Assembly (NCBI RefSeq): GCF_050908995.1
Contig: NC_135119.1
Span: forward strand, 23,961,001 to 24,025,000
DNA from: Andrena cerasifolii
Taxonomy: Eukaryota > Arthropoda > Insecta > Hymenoptera > Andrenidae
Reading direction: 5' to 3'
DNA: 64,000 nt
Shown: piece by piece, positions 37,601 through 48,659 of the stretch
How the letters are laid out: each line of letters opens with the position of its first letter
How positions within the stretch are numbered: the stretch's first letter is position 1
Made by a program: the position numbers and the translations under genes
Notes under the pieces: model-generated
Seen by the model: only the letters and a program-made list of their open reading frames with translations
What the model was told of the DNA's origin: nothing
Databases searched by the model: none

Positions 37601-38055
37601 GATGCTTTTTCCCGCTGGACTTTTCTCCGGAACGTCCAGTTTCCCATACGAGATCCGGCGAGATTGTGGGGATACCTGTCGAATTCGTGGCACGGCGTGG
37701 GACATGATTCACAGCCCTGGCCCCCTGGCCCAAATTCGAACAAGTGGCCGTCGTGTCGAAGGATCGGGCTGCTTCCACGAAAATCTCACGGCTCTGGGAG
37801 AGATCGGGGGAGATCTCTCTGGTCGCGTTACTTTTGTCTACGAGCCTTCGATCAGAGACGTTCGGTTTTTTTTCTGCTGGCGCGTTTCCTTCCTCTTTAG
37901 GGACATTATGCATGGACTAACGGAACGTTTTGTGCCTTCAGTTGTGGTGGTTGTGCGGTGATTGGTAAATGAAGGGGATTGGGGATGATTAGTGAAGATA
38001 TGAAATACTTGAGTTGCTGTTGTATTTCTTTTACTCGACCAGTCATTTCGAATTA
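34657..38055. other. Intergenic single-copy stretch; candidate regulatory blocks
   Basis: 34920-35580 and 36370-37000 are single-copy and moderately GC-rich; 37450-37960 is GC-rich with mirrored frames on both strands (150 codons on minus, 119 on plus) without domains; 35600-36330 is AT-rich. No gene is supported. Confidence 0.35.
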
Positions 38056-38830
38056 GTGGGTGTGATTAGTCAAATTTTGAATTAGGTGGAGAGGAATTGA
38101 AGAGAATTTTAAAGTAGATGGAGGGAATTCAATAGAATTTTGAATTAGGTGGAGAGGAATTAAATATAATTTTGAATTAGGTGGAGTAAAATTCAATAGA
38201 ATTTTGAATTAGGTAGAGGGAAATTGAATAGAATTTTGAATTAGGTGGAGGGAAATTCAGTAGAATTTTGAATTAGGTGGAGGCGAAATTGAATAGAATT
38301 TTGAATTAGGTGGAGGGAAATTCAATAGAATTTTGAATTAGGTGGAGGGAAACTCAATAGAATTTTGAATTAGGTGGAGAGGAATTGAATAGAATTTTAA
38401 ATTAGGTGGAGGGAAATTTAATAGAATTTTGAATTTGATGGAGAGGAAATTCAATAGAATTTTAAATTAGGTGAAGGAAAATTCAATAGAATTTTGAATT
38501 TGATGGAGAGGAAATTCAATAAAATTTTGAATTAGGTGGAGGAAAATTCAATAGAATTTTGAATTAGATGGAGAGGAAATTCAATAGAATTTTGAATTAG
38601 GTGGAGAGGAATTGAATAGAATTTTAAATTAGGTGGAGGGAAATTCAATAGAATTTTGAATTAGGTGGAGAGGAAATTCAATAGAATTTTGAATTAAGTG
38701 GAGAGGATTTGAATAGGAGTTTGAATTAGGTGTAGCAAAATTGAATAGAATTTTGAATTAGGTGGAGGGAAATTCAATAGAATTTTGAATTAGGTGGGGA
38801 GATTGAATTGGATTTTGAACTAGGTGAAAA
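38056..38830 (+). repeat. Minisatellite, 32-34-bp unit
   Basis: About 23 copies of a unit built on GAATTTTGAATTAGGTGGAG followed by GGAAATTCAATA. Two variant types, AGGAATTGAATA and GGAAATTCAATA, alternate in blocks. Confidence 0.95.
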
Positions 38831-38872
38831 GGAATTGAACAGCATGTTCGACAAGGTGGGACTACAGGCATC

Positions 38873-39176
38873 TTAACCCTTTCGCTGCGGTACTCGACTA
38901 TAGACCAAGACTGCCACATTCGTGTTACCTGCTTATTTCGACTTTAGTCCACAAATTAAAAAATGTATTCTCTTGTTCTGTAATACACTCAGCTATGTTC
39001 TTTAATATGTATAATATTTACTATTACACGTTTATTTTTTGGATTCCATTCTTGAGCCCCTCTGAAACAGTTCTGTCCTTAACCATAAGTTGACACTTAG
39101 AAACTTTTTTTGTTTGTCTAAAATTGACACTTTCCAAGAATCTTGCCAAAATTTACATTCGCAGCGAAGGGGTTAA
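38873..39176. mobile_element. piggyBac-type MITE (TTAA duplication)
   Basis: The ends TTAACCCTTTCGCTGCG and, in reverse complement, TTAACCCCTTCGCTGCG include the TTAA duplication (38873-38876, 39173-39176). About 300 bp of AT-rich non-coding body. It begins right after the minisatellite. Confidence 0.8.
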
Positions 39177-40227
39177 GCCATTATGACGTCTCCAATCTGC
39201 GCTACACTATAAATTCTGTGATGATAGATGTGAACTAGTTTCGAAGCTCCCAAGCGATCTAGTATCGAGGTATTCCAATTAAACATCTCCCTCTTCCTTC
39301 CCTCTCGACTCCCCTTCTTCTTACACCCAAAGAATCAAACTCCACCAGCCTCAGCACACGCCATTAAACTTGTTCCTCCCAAAAAATCCACATTACAGTC
39401 CCCTGCACAACCCAAAGTGCCCAACCATGAAACATCCAAGAATTGATCGACAGAAGCCTCGAGGTTCCCGAGGAGTGGCGTGTTCCCATTAAATCAGAAG
39501 TCACGCCGCGAGATTGTCACATTACGGCGTCGTTGCCTGAATGTCCGGACTGAAGAAATCTCAGTCGGGCATCGCTCTGGCGCATGTTTCGAGGCAACGT
39601 ACAGGAAAGCACCTCGCAAGTGTCTTGCTCAGAGAATCCGGCAGCCATAATCGTTGACCTGTTGTGCCACCAACGGTGGCGGTAATTCCTTCTGCTTAAT
39701 CCTTTCGGGCCCTACTCCTCAGCCAGGGAATTCCCCGTAAATTGGCTTCGCTCGCCCGGACCCCACCGCACCGATTGTGTTTACAAAGCAGCCTGTTTGC
39801 TTTCGATTACCAGAATCGCCAACAACGGATCGCGCAAGAGCGAGCTTCATTCATTGTTGCCCGTTACCGCGAGCAAAAACAGTTCCGAACGAAATGACTA
39901 GCTGCGACCGGTAAACGGTTTATAGTAAACACGAAAGAACCACGACGTCACGAACGCCACATAGTAACAGCCGAACGTAACAAATGTAAATAATTGTTGT
40001 ACGAGCGGGACATCGTACGAGCCGTGTGGCGAACGCTGCAGAACTACCTACCGGGTGTCCTGAAATTTTTTACCTAAATTTCCACAAAATATAAATGAAC
40101 CAAAACCGGAGGATAAATATTGCTTCGATGGTTGTATTTAATTTAGCAATTTAAGCGCTATAAATACAGCTTTAATATCGAGTTCGTCAGTGCAGCTTTG
40201 AACGGGACTTTTTAAAATATATGGCGT
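39177..40227. other. Intergenic single-copy stretch
   Basis: 39440-40020 is GC-richer and looks single-copy. GGGTGTCCTGAAATTTTTTA at 40053 resembles a transposon end without a visible partner. Confidence 0.4.
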
Positions 40228-40648
40228 CCCTAGTGGCACGAAATATTGGATAAATATTTTTGTTTTAAATATTACAGAAATGTTGACTTCAAATATTATA
40301 TGCACACACAGAAAAATTGAAATATGAAATAAATATTTAGACCATGTTAAGTAAATATTCAGGAACTGTGAAATAAATATCAGAATTGTAAAATAAATAT
40401 TCGGGAAATGTAATAATTAATATTTAGAAAATGAATATTCGGAAAAGAATATTTCGTTTCTATCATTAAATGGATATTTAATAGATATTTTTTCCTTACA
40501 TAAAATGAATATTTCCTGTAGATTCGGACAAGAATATTTGTTTCTTAATCTGGAATAAATATTGTGTGTATATTTAAATATCAAAACGGAGGTTGAATCT
40601 CTTTTTAATATCGGATGCTTTTGTGTTCAATGTTTTGTGCTGCTAGGG
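40228..40648. mobile_element. Inverted-repeat DNA element with AAATATT-rich interior
   Basis: The left end CCCTAGTGGCACGAAATATT matches the reverse complement of the right end (CCCCTAGCAGCACAAAACAT). The interior is a degenerate series of AAATAAATATTC-like words. Confidence 0.55.
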
Positions 40649-41719
40649 GTGGTTCCACAAGTGTGGATCAGGAGTTCTTGGCCACCCGGTAGAGTTGCGC
40701 GAAGTTACGTGGCCGCGGCGTAACAGCACGGCTGGAGCTTAGGCCGCTACGTGTATACCGCTTGACAGCATAACCGACATAGTGGTTAGAGAGGAGGACC
40801 TAGCCTTAACCGTGAATCCGCGTCCATCATAAACCAGTACGGGGACACGTACGTGCATACGTATGTTTACTGGGGAGCCGTGCGTGCGATCGCGGAAGAT
40901 CGTACAGGTGGCATGAACGCGGCTCGAAGGAAGTTATGAATTTTCTTCGCCGCGCATGCCTCGTGTCTTTAGATGCTGCATATTCGCCGGAGTCATCTTC
41001 GCGGAAGTGCAGCGCGTCGTAAATCCCCTACCTCGCGTGATAGTGCGCTTCATCCCTCGTCCCGCGATACCCTGGGCCTCTGGAGATAGAGGAAGTTCTT
41101 CGAAGAACGCCTCACTTCGAAATATTCTCCGTCCCTTTAAGGGTCGTCCTTAAATTACGTAAGACTCTTGGGAGAGCGGTGTCGTGAATTTCTTAGTTTT
41201 TTTACAATGAGGGGAGAGGAGTCAGGTAGCGTCTTACTTAATATTTCTTAACTCATTTTTCACAAAATTCAAATCCTGCCATTAATGTCCCAGAAAAGTA
41301 ATTCTAGTTTAAATTTCCTGCAACTGAGTTAAATTAATTATATAAACCTTTGAAAGAATTTTAATGGTTGAAAAAGTGTTAGGGTTGGAATGTAAAATCT
41401 TACGAATTCTTATACTGGGAGAAGTAGGGGTAGGGAATCGTCAAATTACCCTTAAGTAATTTAAGAACGTCCCCTTACTACATAACACTCTGGGCCCCTC
41501 AAGAGGCCCCTCAGCTCCAACCTACAAACAAGATAGCTCAAGACAGCTTCCCATAAAAGTATCAGCTTCTAAACCACAAATCAATAAACCCTCAAAAACC
41601 GAAATGCCAAGTGAAATCCCTAAATATAGATCCTCCACCGCAGCAGCGCGAAGAACCACCCCACTTATCAAGTAAAAACACCCACTCCTTCCCACATCCA
41701 CGTCTCTCCTCTTGAAACG
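40649..41719. other. ovo promoter-distal single-copy sequence
   Basis: 40650-41150 is GC-richer, 41150-41520 AT-rich. No gene is supported. Confidence 0.4.
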
Positions 41720-42078
41720 GGACAGTTTTAAAGCACCCGCCCGAATAGGGGCCTCCCCATCGCGCAGGCGCAGCGCGTCTGGTCCGCGTGCAAGAGAAAA
41801 TCGCAGGAAAAATATCAACCCGCATCCCGTGACGACGGGCAAACCGGCTACCGGTAGAGACAATGCGCAGGGGAAAGGGAGAACGAGAACTAAAGAAACT
41901 AAAACGAAGAAGACGAAAAGGGGAAAAGGATAGCGCGCGGCGAGGATAAGGCGCGCTCCCGCGTCTCCGTTAAAGAGAGACGCGGAACGCGGCAGGAGGG
42001 GGGAACCGTATAGCAACGGTAGAGATGGGGGAGGGGAGGAGGCTCGCACGCTTCAGCACACGTACGGATGCTCCGTTA

Positions 42079-42090
42079 CGCGCATGCGCG
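42079..42090. promoter_or_regulatory. NRF-1/Ewg-type palindrome (CGCGCATGCGCG)
   Basis: This is a perfect match to the YGCGCATGCGCR site bound by NRF-1 and its fly homologue Erect wing. It lies about 190 bp upstream of the candidate initiator within the ovo CpG island. Such sites are typical of TATA-less CpG promoters. Function is inferred from motif and position only. Confidence 0.5.
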
Positions 42091-42277
42091 GTCCTCGCGA
42101 GCGGTTTCCATCTCCAGCGCGCCCCGCTAAAGCGACCAAATAATCAGGATGGTCTGTAGCGCTGCGAGCGGTGGGGGAGGGCCAGCGGTAGGGCCAGTCG
42201 CGGCGGTGGGGGCACACACTGGCGCGGAGTGGGGGAAGTGCTCGGGGCCCGACCTAGCGAGCAGACAACGGAGCCTC

Positions 42278-42283
42278 TCAGTC
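42278..42283 (+). promoter_or_regulatory. Candidate initiator (TCAGTC) of the svb promoter
   Basis: TCAGTC matches the arthropod Inr consensus TCAKTY with A+1 at 42280, inside the CpG island 576 bp before the start codon. No TATA-like sequence lies about 30 bp upstream and no good DPE match sits at +28, so this is one of several possible starts. Confidence 0.3.
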
Positions 42284-42375
42284 GTTCACCAGAGGTCGGT
42301 CGTGCGTGTACGTTTGCTCGATTCGCGCCGGGCCTCCGTCGATCGCCCAGGGTAACTGTAAATCCCTGCGAACGG

Positions 42376-42432
42376 AAGAGAGGGAGGGAGAGAGAGAGAG
42401 AGAGAAAGAGAGAGGGAGAAAAAGAGACAGCA
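42376..42432 (+). repeat. GA-rich tract (GAGA elements) downstream of the putative ovo start
   Basis: The tract is nearly pure purine, with a run of nine GA dinucleotides at its core. In insects GAGA tracts near promoters can bind GAGA factor. It may equally be a simple microsatellite in the leader. Confidence 0.5.
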
Positions 42433-42757
42433 GAGCGAAAGAGGGAGAACCTTGGACTGGCCGAGACAGCGGCTAATCGATCTCCGAACCTCGCGAATCA
42501 CCGTGCCTCCCGCCGTTGACAGTGACTGCGAACAGTGATCCCCTCGTTGATAGTCCGCTGCTGCGATCGGTGGAGATTTAACCGGGAGCACCTCGTCCGC
42601 GCTTAGCCACGGGACCATTGACACTTGGGATTGTACCTTGTCGCCGGCAGTGATTCGTTCGACGTAGAAAACGGTTGTTTTGGTTTCTTTTACACTTCGG
42701 GAACGGACAGTGGATACTGTTAGAGACCTGGGGACTGGGGGAAGTGGGTGCGGGTTG

Positions 42758-42808
42758 ATGGTTCTACGGAGCGCGGCTTGCACCGGCTGCGGGAGAATGG
42801 TGGCGTGA
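42758..42808 (+). CDS. 16-codon upstream ORF in the ovo leader
   Basis: This is the first ATG after the putative transcription start. It reads MVLRSAACTGCGRMVA and then TGA, ending 47 nt before the main ATG. It is not in frame with ovo (main frame stop at 42838-42840). It resembles neither the tarsal-less/pri peptide nor any family I know. If the leader is unspliced, scanning ribosomes meet this ATG first, so it could dampen translation of the main frame. Coding use is unproven. Confidence 0.35.
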   Translation: MVLRSAACTGCGRMVA

Positions 42809-42855
42809 AACTATAAGGGTGTGAAGTGACAGGTTTTTAGCAAACGCTAGCCAGG

Positions 42856-43012
42856 ATGCCGAAGATCTTCCTGATCAAGAATCGACTGCACCAGCAGCAA
42901 CTGAGGCTGCTGGAGGCGCAGCACCTCGGCAAGAGCCCGCCACCCTGCAGCGGCAAGGAGAGCCCGCTCGGCAGCTCCGAACCCCTCAGTCTCATCGTGA
43001 ACAAGCACCAAT
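42856..43012 (+). CDS. ovo: First coding exon of ovo/shavenbaby (N-terminus of Svb/Ovo zinc-finger transcription factor)
   Basis: The exon encodes 52 complete residues plus one base (phase 1) and ends at a consensus donor, T|GTAAGT, at 43013. The protein starts MPKIFLIKNRL, followed by a Gln/Leu-rich stretch (HQQQLRLLEAQ), then a Ser/Pro segment with EPLSL. I recognise the opening residues as the conserved N-terminus of insect Ovo/Shavenbaby; vertebrate OVOL proteins carry the related SNAG-type start MPRAFLV. The ATG context is CCAGGATG. An in-frame TAG at 42838-42840 lies just upstream, so this is the first possible in-frame start. Ovo/Svb is a nuclear C2H2 zinc-finger factor that controls epidermal trichome formation and germline development; its zinc fingers are encoded by downstream exons not in this window. 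The reading frame runs on into the intron to 43086, but the donor and the family alignment argue that this tail is not coding. The assignment rests on recalled family sequence, not on a search. Confidence 0.9.
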
Positions 43013-43018
43013 GTAAGT
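43013..43018 (+). other. ovo: Splice donor of ovo coding exon 1
   Basis: The six bases GTAAGT match the metazoan 5' splice-site consensus. They follow CACCAAT, giving a phase-1 exon end after residue 52. Confidence 0.85.
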
Positions 43019-45801
43019 CGCTAAGTCGTCACTGTCCGGACTCTCTTATTGGTACGGTAGCTGGAAAAGGAATAACAAGGTCGTAAATTGAATCATCGAG
43101 CTTCGAATGCTTGTCCCCTCATATTTCTGTCAATTCCTTCGCGCCGATGCCTCGGACGTGTTTACTTTAACGCTCCGTTGAGTTTACGATCTTGATGTAC
43201 CTTTGAGATGGTGTATTCGCGGTTGTTTTAAAGCCCAGGCACCTGGGTGGAGGTTTTAAAGCAGTCTTTGCCAGTTCCGCGGCTCGATATTAGTATTTCA
43301 GGCATGCTTATTCCATAGCGCTGCCTCGGAGGAGGTGGAAGTGTGCGAACAAGTCTGAAATACCAATCGCCAGTCGCAGGAGTGCGGTGTGAGAAAGCTG
43401 GGAGATGAATTAGATTTTCAGCAATGGGTCGGGGAAACTTCTGCGGTAGTAGAAACTTCTTTTATGAAAAGTGAAGCGAGAAGATGAGTCTGAATTCGCG
43501 AAGACGAAAGTAGGACTTGATGATGGGAATGGTAACCGTTAATGGTCCTTCTTGCGCAAAGGTGGCCTGAATATCAGATTGCCGAGTGGTTTGCTACGAA
43601 TGCAAGTTACAAGTGGTATTAGATAATAGTCATCTGCTATCGATATCGTCGATTTTTGCGATAGTATTATATAAGGTCGAGGAACTGTTATTTTATCGTA
43701 GTCTGGATAGTGTACTAATTATCGTACCTCAGAAACGAGCAGATTAATTTTACAAAAGTTAAGTTAATGGTAGCTCGAAGATGAAATTTCCCTGTTTTTT
43801 AAACAAAACTTCTCCGTGAAAATTATATTATCACCTTGACACTGGAAAATTAATACAAAAATATTAATCGGTTCCTTCGCGAAACCTCAGCCATTATTAC
43901 GTCCAAGATTCAACTTCCCTCTGCTAAACAATAATTTTTATTAAAAATTCCATATATCGTCACCTTAAATTATTTTGCCTCAAGCTCAACTATTTCGTTC
44001 CAAAATCCACCAAAAGAAGTCAATACCTTCGAAGTCTGTTGGGAAATACCAAAAGTGACATCGCCAAGAGTTATAACGATCTCTGAGCCCCGCGATAGCA
44101 ATCGATAAGCCGTGAAGATGGCAGAGCCGGTTTCGGTGGTTCATTAAAATTCTCGGTTTCCCCCGACTTGGGGAGGCGACTTTCTGCACTTGACGGTACC
44201 AGGGGGAACGAAGTGCGTGCACGCGAATATTTCAGGCCGCGTCCGCAGGTGCAAACGATCGAGCCACAGGTGCCGTTGCAATTTAGGCGCCCGCTCGCGA
44301 ATTCGATGGGCGATAGTGTCATTACGCTGGGCGCAAATTGCTCTGCCCCTACCTTCGCCCGCGGGCGTGGTGTGTAGAAAAAGGGCACTTAGAAAATCCT
44401 CGGGAATTGAAAAGAATTAAATACGGATTCGTCGTCACAGAACAGGTCTGAACACTCCACTTATATAGTCACGGATATTAAATAGAAAATTCTACAAAAA
44501 GCAGTTTCAATAACAAAATAACCTCGTTGATATAAATCTTCTGACAAACTAACTCGTTCAAATAAATCTTCTACAAACTACACATTCCTCATCATCAGCC
44601 ACCGAAGTTCCCAGCAAACAGCACCAAAGTTTCTTTCGAAGATCTTGAGACTTCTCATCCACCCGGTTGCTTATCGAAATTGCCGAGCTACTCGGATTAC
44701 GCAACGCTTAAAATGCATTCCAATTAATTCCTACGCCGAAGCGACGCGACGCGTCCCGAGCCACGTTACGAAAGCTAATTGCCGGATGATTTACGCGGTT
44801 CGACGACGAAGAAAGTCAATTTGCAAGAGTGATCGATCGCGGCTGACGAGAGGACCGAAAACCCAATCGATCCCTGCTCTAGCCATTACGCAACCGTTCG
44901 GACTGACGTCGCGGCGCTGCTTGCCGAACAACGGTCACCGCATTCACGCGACGGCCATTACCGAAGCGCAACGGTATTGTGCGTATGGGCGATCCTTCGT
45001 AAACAATTTTTTTCCCCCAGCGATATCGTTTTCTGGAAAAACAGGACAGATTCGCTAATCGCTTGTGATTAATCATTCGAGCGGAACAATCGTTAACCAC
45101 ATCGCCTGAAGGTGCGTTCTGACTAACGAACAATTCGCGAACACTCCTCGCAAAATATTTTTAATCACTGCTCCAGCTTCTCGCGAACATTGCTCGTGTG
45201 ACAAGTTCAGGAACAGTTCCCATACAGTTATAAATATTTTGGTATATCTCTGGGCCAAAATGACTCTTGCCACCCTTTACATTTAATTATAAATAATTAT
45301 TTTGAAATATAATTTTGCACGGTGAGTGAAAGTTTGTTGTAGGTATTTGATGAACAACGAAAGCCTTTTGTTTTATTAAAAATTAATATTCATAAAACAG
45401 GAACGATGTAAAATTAAGTATATAGGTAGGAGGTAGACAACCATTTTTTAAATCTAAAAAGAAACAATAAAAGAAGGACGTAAACACTTTTATTGATTTT
45501 AATTTTCTCTTTCCAAAAATTCTGTCGCCCCAAAGTTGCTGTTTCTTGAGGAATCAGTGCATTGTTTGGTCTCATTTTCAGGAGAAGAATTTCACCGCAG
45601 GTGAATTTCATTTGTTAAGTATTTGCGAGAATTTTGCGAACAGTATTTATGAAACGTTCGCTGACGAATACGTCCCCGTTGACTTCGCATTACGAACAGT
45701 TCAGGAACAGTGTGCGAGCAGGTAATTCCCACACTGCTCGTGACCAGTTTGCGAACGCTAGTGGAGACCCACCTTTAGCCTCACAGCTTCGGAGTTCCAC
45801 C

Positions 45802-46535
45802 TTAAGGGGACGTTCCGGTCTAGAGCACAAAAAAATAGGTGATCTTTAGGAATTAATTAAAGGAAAACTACTATATATAATTTAATGGGACTTCTTGCAT
45901 TGTATTAAGGATGTCTTAGATTATAGAAATATATTTTTTGTTTTGTAATTAATCATTGCAGACGGCACTGGGGAGTCGTTAAACTAAAGGCGTCAAAAAA
46001 ATCATCCAAATCGGTGGGACCTGTATCTCCAAAAGTTATTATCCGATTCGACTGAAACTTTTTTTATTTTGAAGAATATACTTCTGGCTAGGGGGGATAC
46101 CAGACAAAATTACATAATGACTTTTATTAAAAAACGACGACGCTTGAAGTTTGAAATCACTTTTTCCCTATACTGTTTGTCCTTTTCACGCCTTTGAAAA
46201 TTATAAATTTTCAATTTTTGTATTTTTTTCTGGTTTCTGTCCTAGCCAGAAGTATATTCTTCAAAATAAAAATAGTTTCAGTCGAATCGGATAATAACTT
46301 TTGGAGATACAAGTCCCACCGTTTTGAGAACACTGTTTCGAGAAAAACGCATTTAAAATTTTATCTGAGCGCGGAGTGGCCGGGTTTTACCCATGCATTT
46401 GCCGCTACTCAAATGCCTATAACTTCGGGAATTTACGAATTTCAACAAATCCTTTTAAACACGTACTCCTAAAAGGTTGAACATTCGAAAAACTAAAAAA
46501 AAAAAATCGACTTTTAGACCGGAACCTCCCCTTAA
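45802..46535. mobile_element. TTAA|GGGG-family inverted-repeat element, copy 1 (complete)
   Basis: The left end reads TTAAGGGGACGTTCCGGTCT and the right end in reverse complement TTAAGGGGAGGTTCCGGTCT; TTAA occurs at both borders (45802-45805 and 46532-46535). Further inside, GCCAGAAGTATATTCTTC and CAGTCGAATCGGATAATAAC recur inverted. About 725 bp; the 92-codon frame within has no transposase signature. TTAA duplication with a GG start fits Kolobok-like rather than classic piggyBac ends, by inference. Confidence 0.8.
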
Positions 46536-48659
46536 GGGCGCCACACATTTCGTCGAAGCGCGACGAATCCAAGAAATGAATAATAACAATTAACGAATCC
46601 TCGCCGCGCTTGTCATCAATTGTTTATAAACTCTCCCCTTCGTATCGCCACAATGCGGGTCAGCCTTTAGTCGATCGAAAGAGAGACGAGGCAGGAACTA
46701 GCTCGAATTCTGGATTCCTTGGTACAGAATCGCCACTGATTTCCAGTTACGTAATTCCCTCGGTCGACGTGTTAATTGGGTTTTCAGCCTGGGGCGCCTA
46801 TTCGCCGGCGGAGAGCGCTCGGACGATCGCCCGACGCCATTCCTCCGCAACGGTATAGTGAGTAGAAGTGGTCCTAAACTGGTTTAGAAAAACCGCGCGG
46901 ACCGGTTCCCCGTTTTCGTCGGTGGTCATCCTTTTTTCAACGTGCCCACTGTACCCCGCGCGGCGGCGACGCGCCCGCTCCCGGACTCCGCGAAGTCGTT
47001 GGCCCCGTAATTGATTCTCGCGCTGCAGGTGCAAATTTACTTACCGCGGACGTTATTGCGTTAGTCGTTAACCATCCGCTCTGCGTCAATTAAACCCGGA
47101 AAGAGTGATCGCTCGAGCGCTGGGGGAGGGTCGGGGGGGGGGACGACGGGGGCTTCAAAGGGACCGAGGCGGAGCATTTGCCTGCCGCGAACGCGGCGCG
47201 CGATTAGCGATTAGCGCGTGACAAATGGCGCTGCCGATCGGTTTCGCTGTTTATTAGCTGTTTATTGCGATCGTCACGCGCTCGTAAATTTCGATTCGTG
47301 TCGCTGGTAAATGGTACTAATTACGGACGTCGCTCTGCGTGGAATAAGCTTGCTAATAGGCACAGTGTTGTCTCTCAAATTGCACGCGTCTTCAGATTCT
47401 CTATACGCGTGAAGCTATCCCCTCTACTTCTTCTGTAGTCGCCGCACAGTCGAAATACCGAGAATCAATTAATTTTCTTCGACTTAGCGACAGAATTTGG
47501 GTATCACGTATCACAGAAAAACCCGAAGAAGCCGAACGCCGAATGAAAAAACAACTGCGCGTCGCCCCATACCACTCGAGCGCTCGAGGAGGAATCAAAG
47601 CAAGCCGAGTAGGCTACTCGTCTCTCAAATTGCGTGCGCCCGGTCCCGACACTCGCGAATATAGAGACACAGAACTGTATGTTGGATTACGAGACGGCGG
47701 GGGCATTTGGAATTGGAAAGACAGCTTTTTGCTAAAAAGCATGGATGACCCGTTTTGCCCGCGTTGGCACCGAGCTTCGCGGCGCTGCAATATAATATTT
47801 TCAGTGACGAAAAATTGAGAATTAGTATTTAAAAAGAATTTACTCATCTGCGGTTTTGGAAACGAAATAAATGTTATGCAAGTACATAATACAGAAAAAT
47901 GTGGATGAGTAAAAATTTTCCAGCTCCGAGCTCCGTTGCGAAGCTCCCAGTTGCAACGGCGCATTTTTCTTTTTTGCCTTCCGAGGGTTGCGGATTGTGG
48001 CATCCACTCCTCGGTTCGACGCGATTGTTTTCTGTGCGAAGGTAGCTGGATAATCATTTCGAAGGAATGTTGGAGTAATTGTTGCGCGCGTTGAATGGCA
48101 GCTTCCCAGCGCCGAGGTGCCGTTATTTGCTGAAGTTGAAGAAACCATTGAATATTAATACAAGCGAGAAGTCGATGTACCCTGCAGATTTATTGCGTCT
48201 ACCCGTTAGATGAGATACAGCGGTTTATCGGGAGCGACAATCTGCTGGAGCACGGGCTGACGTGGCCACTGCTTCTGTAAAAGCGTTCGTCATTTATGCA
48301 GAACGCGCGCCAAGTTTTTTCTGCGCCTAGTTTTATCGCGTATAAGGAGATGTTTGTATCGGCGCGGAACGGCCCGGCGCGGGGAGTTTAATGCGTGCTT
48401 GCGAGTGACTTCCACGTTCGGGGCTGGGGACTTCGATGCCCGCTCAGGAGAGGCGCTCTGGGTTTTGGAGGCTCTCCGCGCGCTCGGGTGTAATGGAATG
48501 TTATAATGGAGAATTCCTGGGTGCTGAGAAATTGATAATAGGTTGCGGATGAATCAGGTGGTTGGGTGTAAGATATTTCTTGGTGCATGATTAGTGTAAT
48601 CAGAATAATGGAGGAGTTGAAGAAGCAGGCGGAGTTGGATTTTGTTCAGCTGTTATTCT
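46536..48659. other. Intronic single-copy stretch, CpG-rich at 46790-47270
   Basis: Contains a poly-G run near 47134-47142. The 48.06-48.45 kb part is moderately GC-rich. Open frames have no recognisable domain. Confidence 0.4.

Larger units (their letters stand above)
41720..42560 (+). promoter_or_regulatory. CpG-rich promoter island of ovo/svb
   Basis: CpG and GC content rise sharply against the AT-rich surroundings, and the block leads directly into the leader and first coding exon of ovo. It holds the Ewg-type palindrome, the candidate initiator and the GA tract. A 175-codon open frame crosses it on the minus strand (41522-42049), but its Pro/Leu/Arg-rich composition is what GC-rich DNA yields by chance. 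Confidence 0.55.
42280..42855 (+). other. ovo: Putative 5' leader of the ovo/svb transcript
   Basis: Between the candidate initiator and the ATG the sequence is GC-rich, starts with a GA tract, and contains only two upstream ATGs, both in one short uORF at 42758-42808. Two possible 5'UTR splice signals are visible: a donor-like CAGG|GTAACT at 42351-42357 and an acceptor-like TTTTTAG ending at 42840. If used, they would remove the GA tract and the uORF. Without transcript data, neither the start nor the splicing can be fixed. Confidence 0.45.

Noticed and set aside
41522..42049. 175-codon minus-strand ORF over the ovo promoter island
   Set aside because: Pro/Leu/Arg-rich chance frame in GC-rich DNA, no domain.
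43013..43086. Extension of the ovo frame past position 43012
   Set aside because: The consensus donor GTAAGT at 43013 and loss of family-like sequence after it indicate intron.
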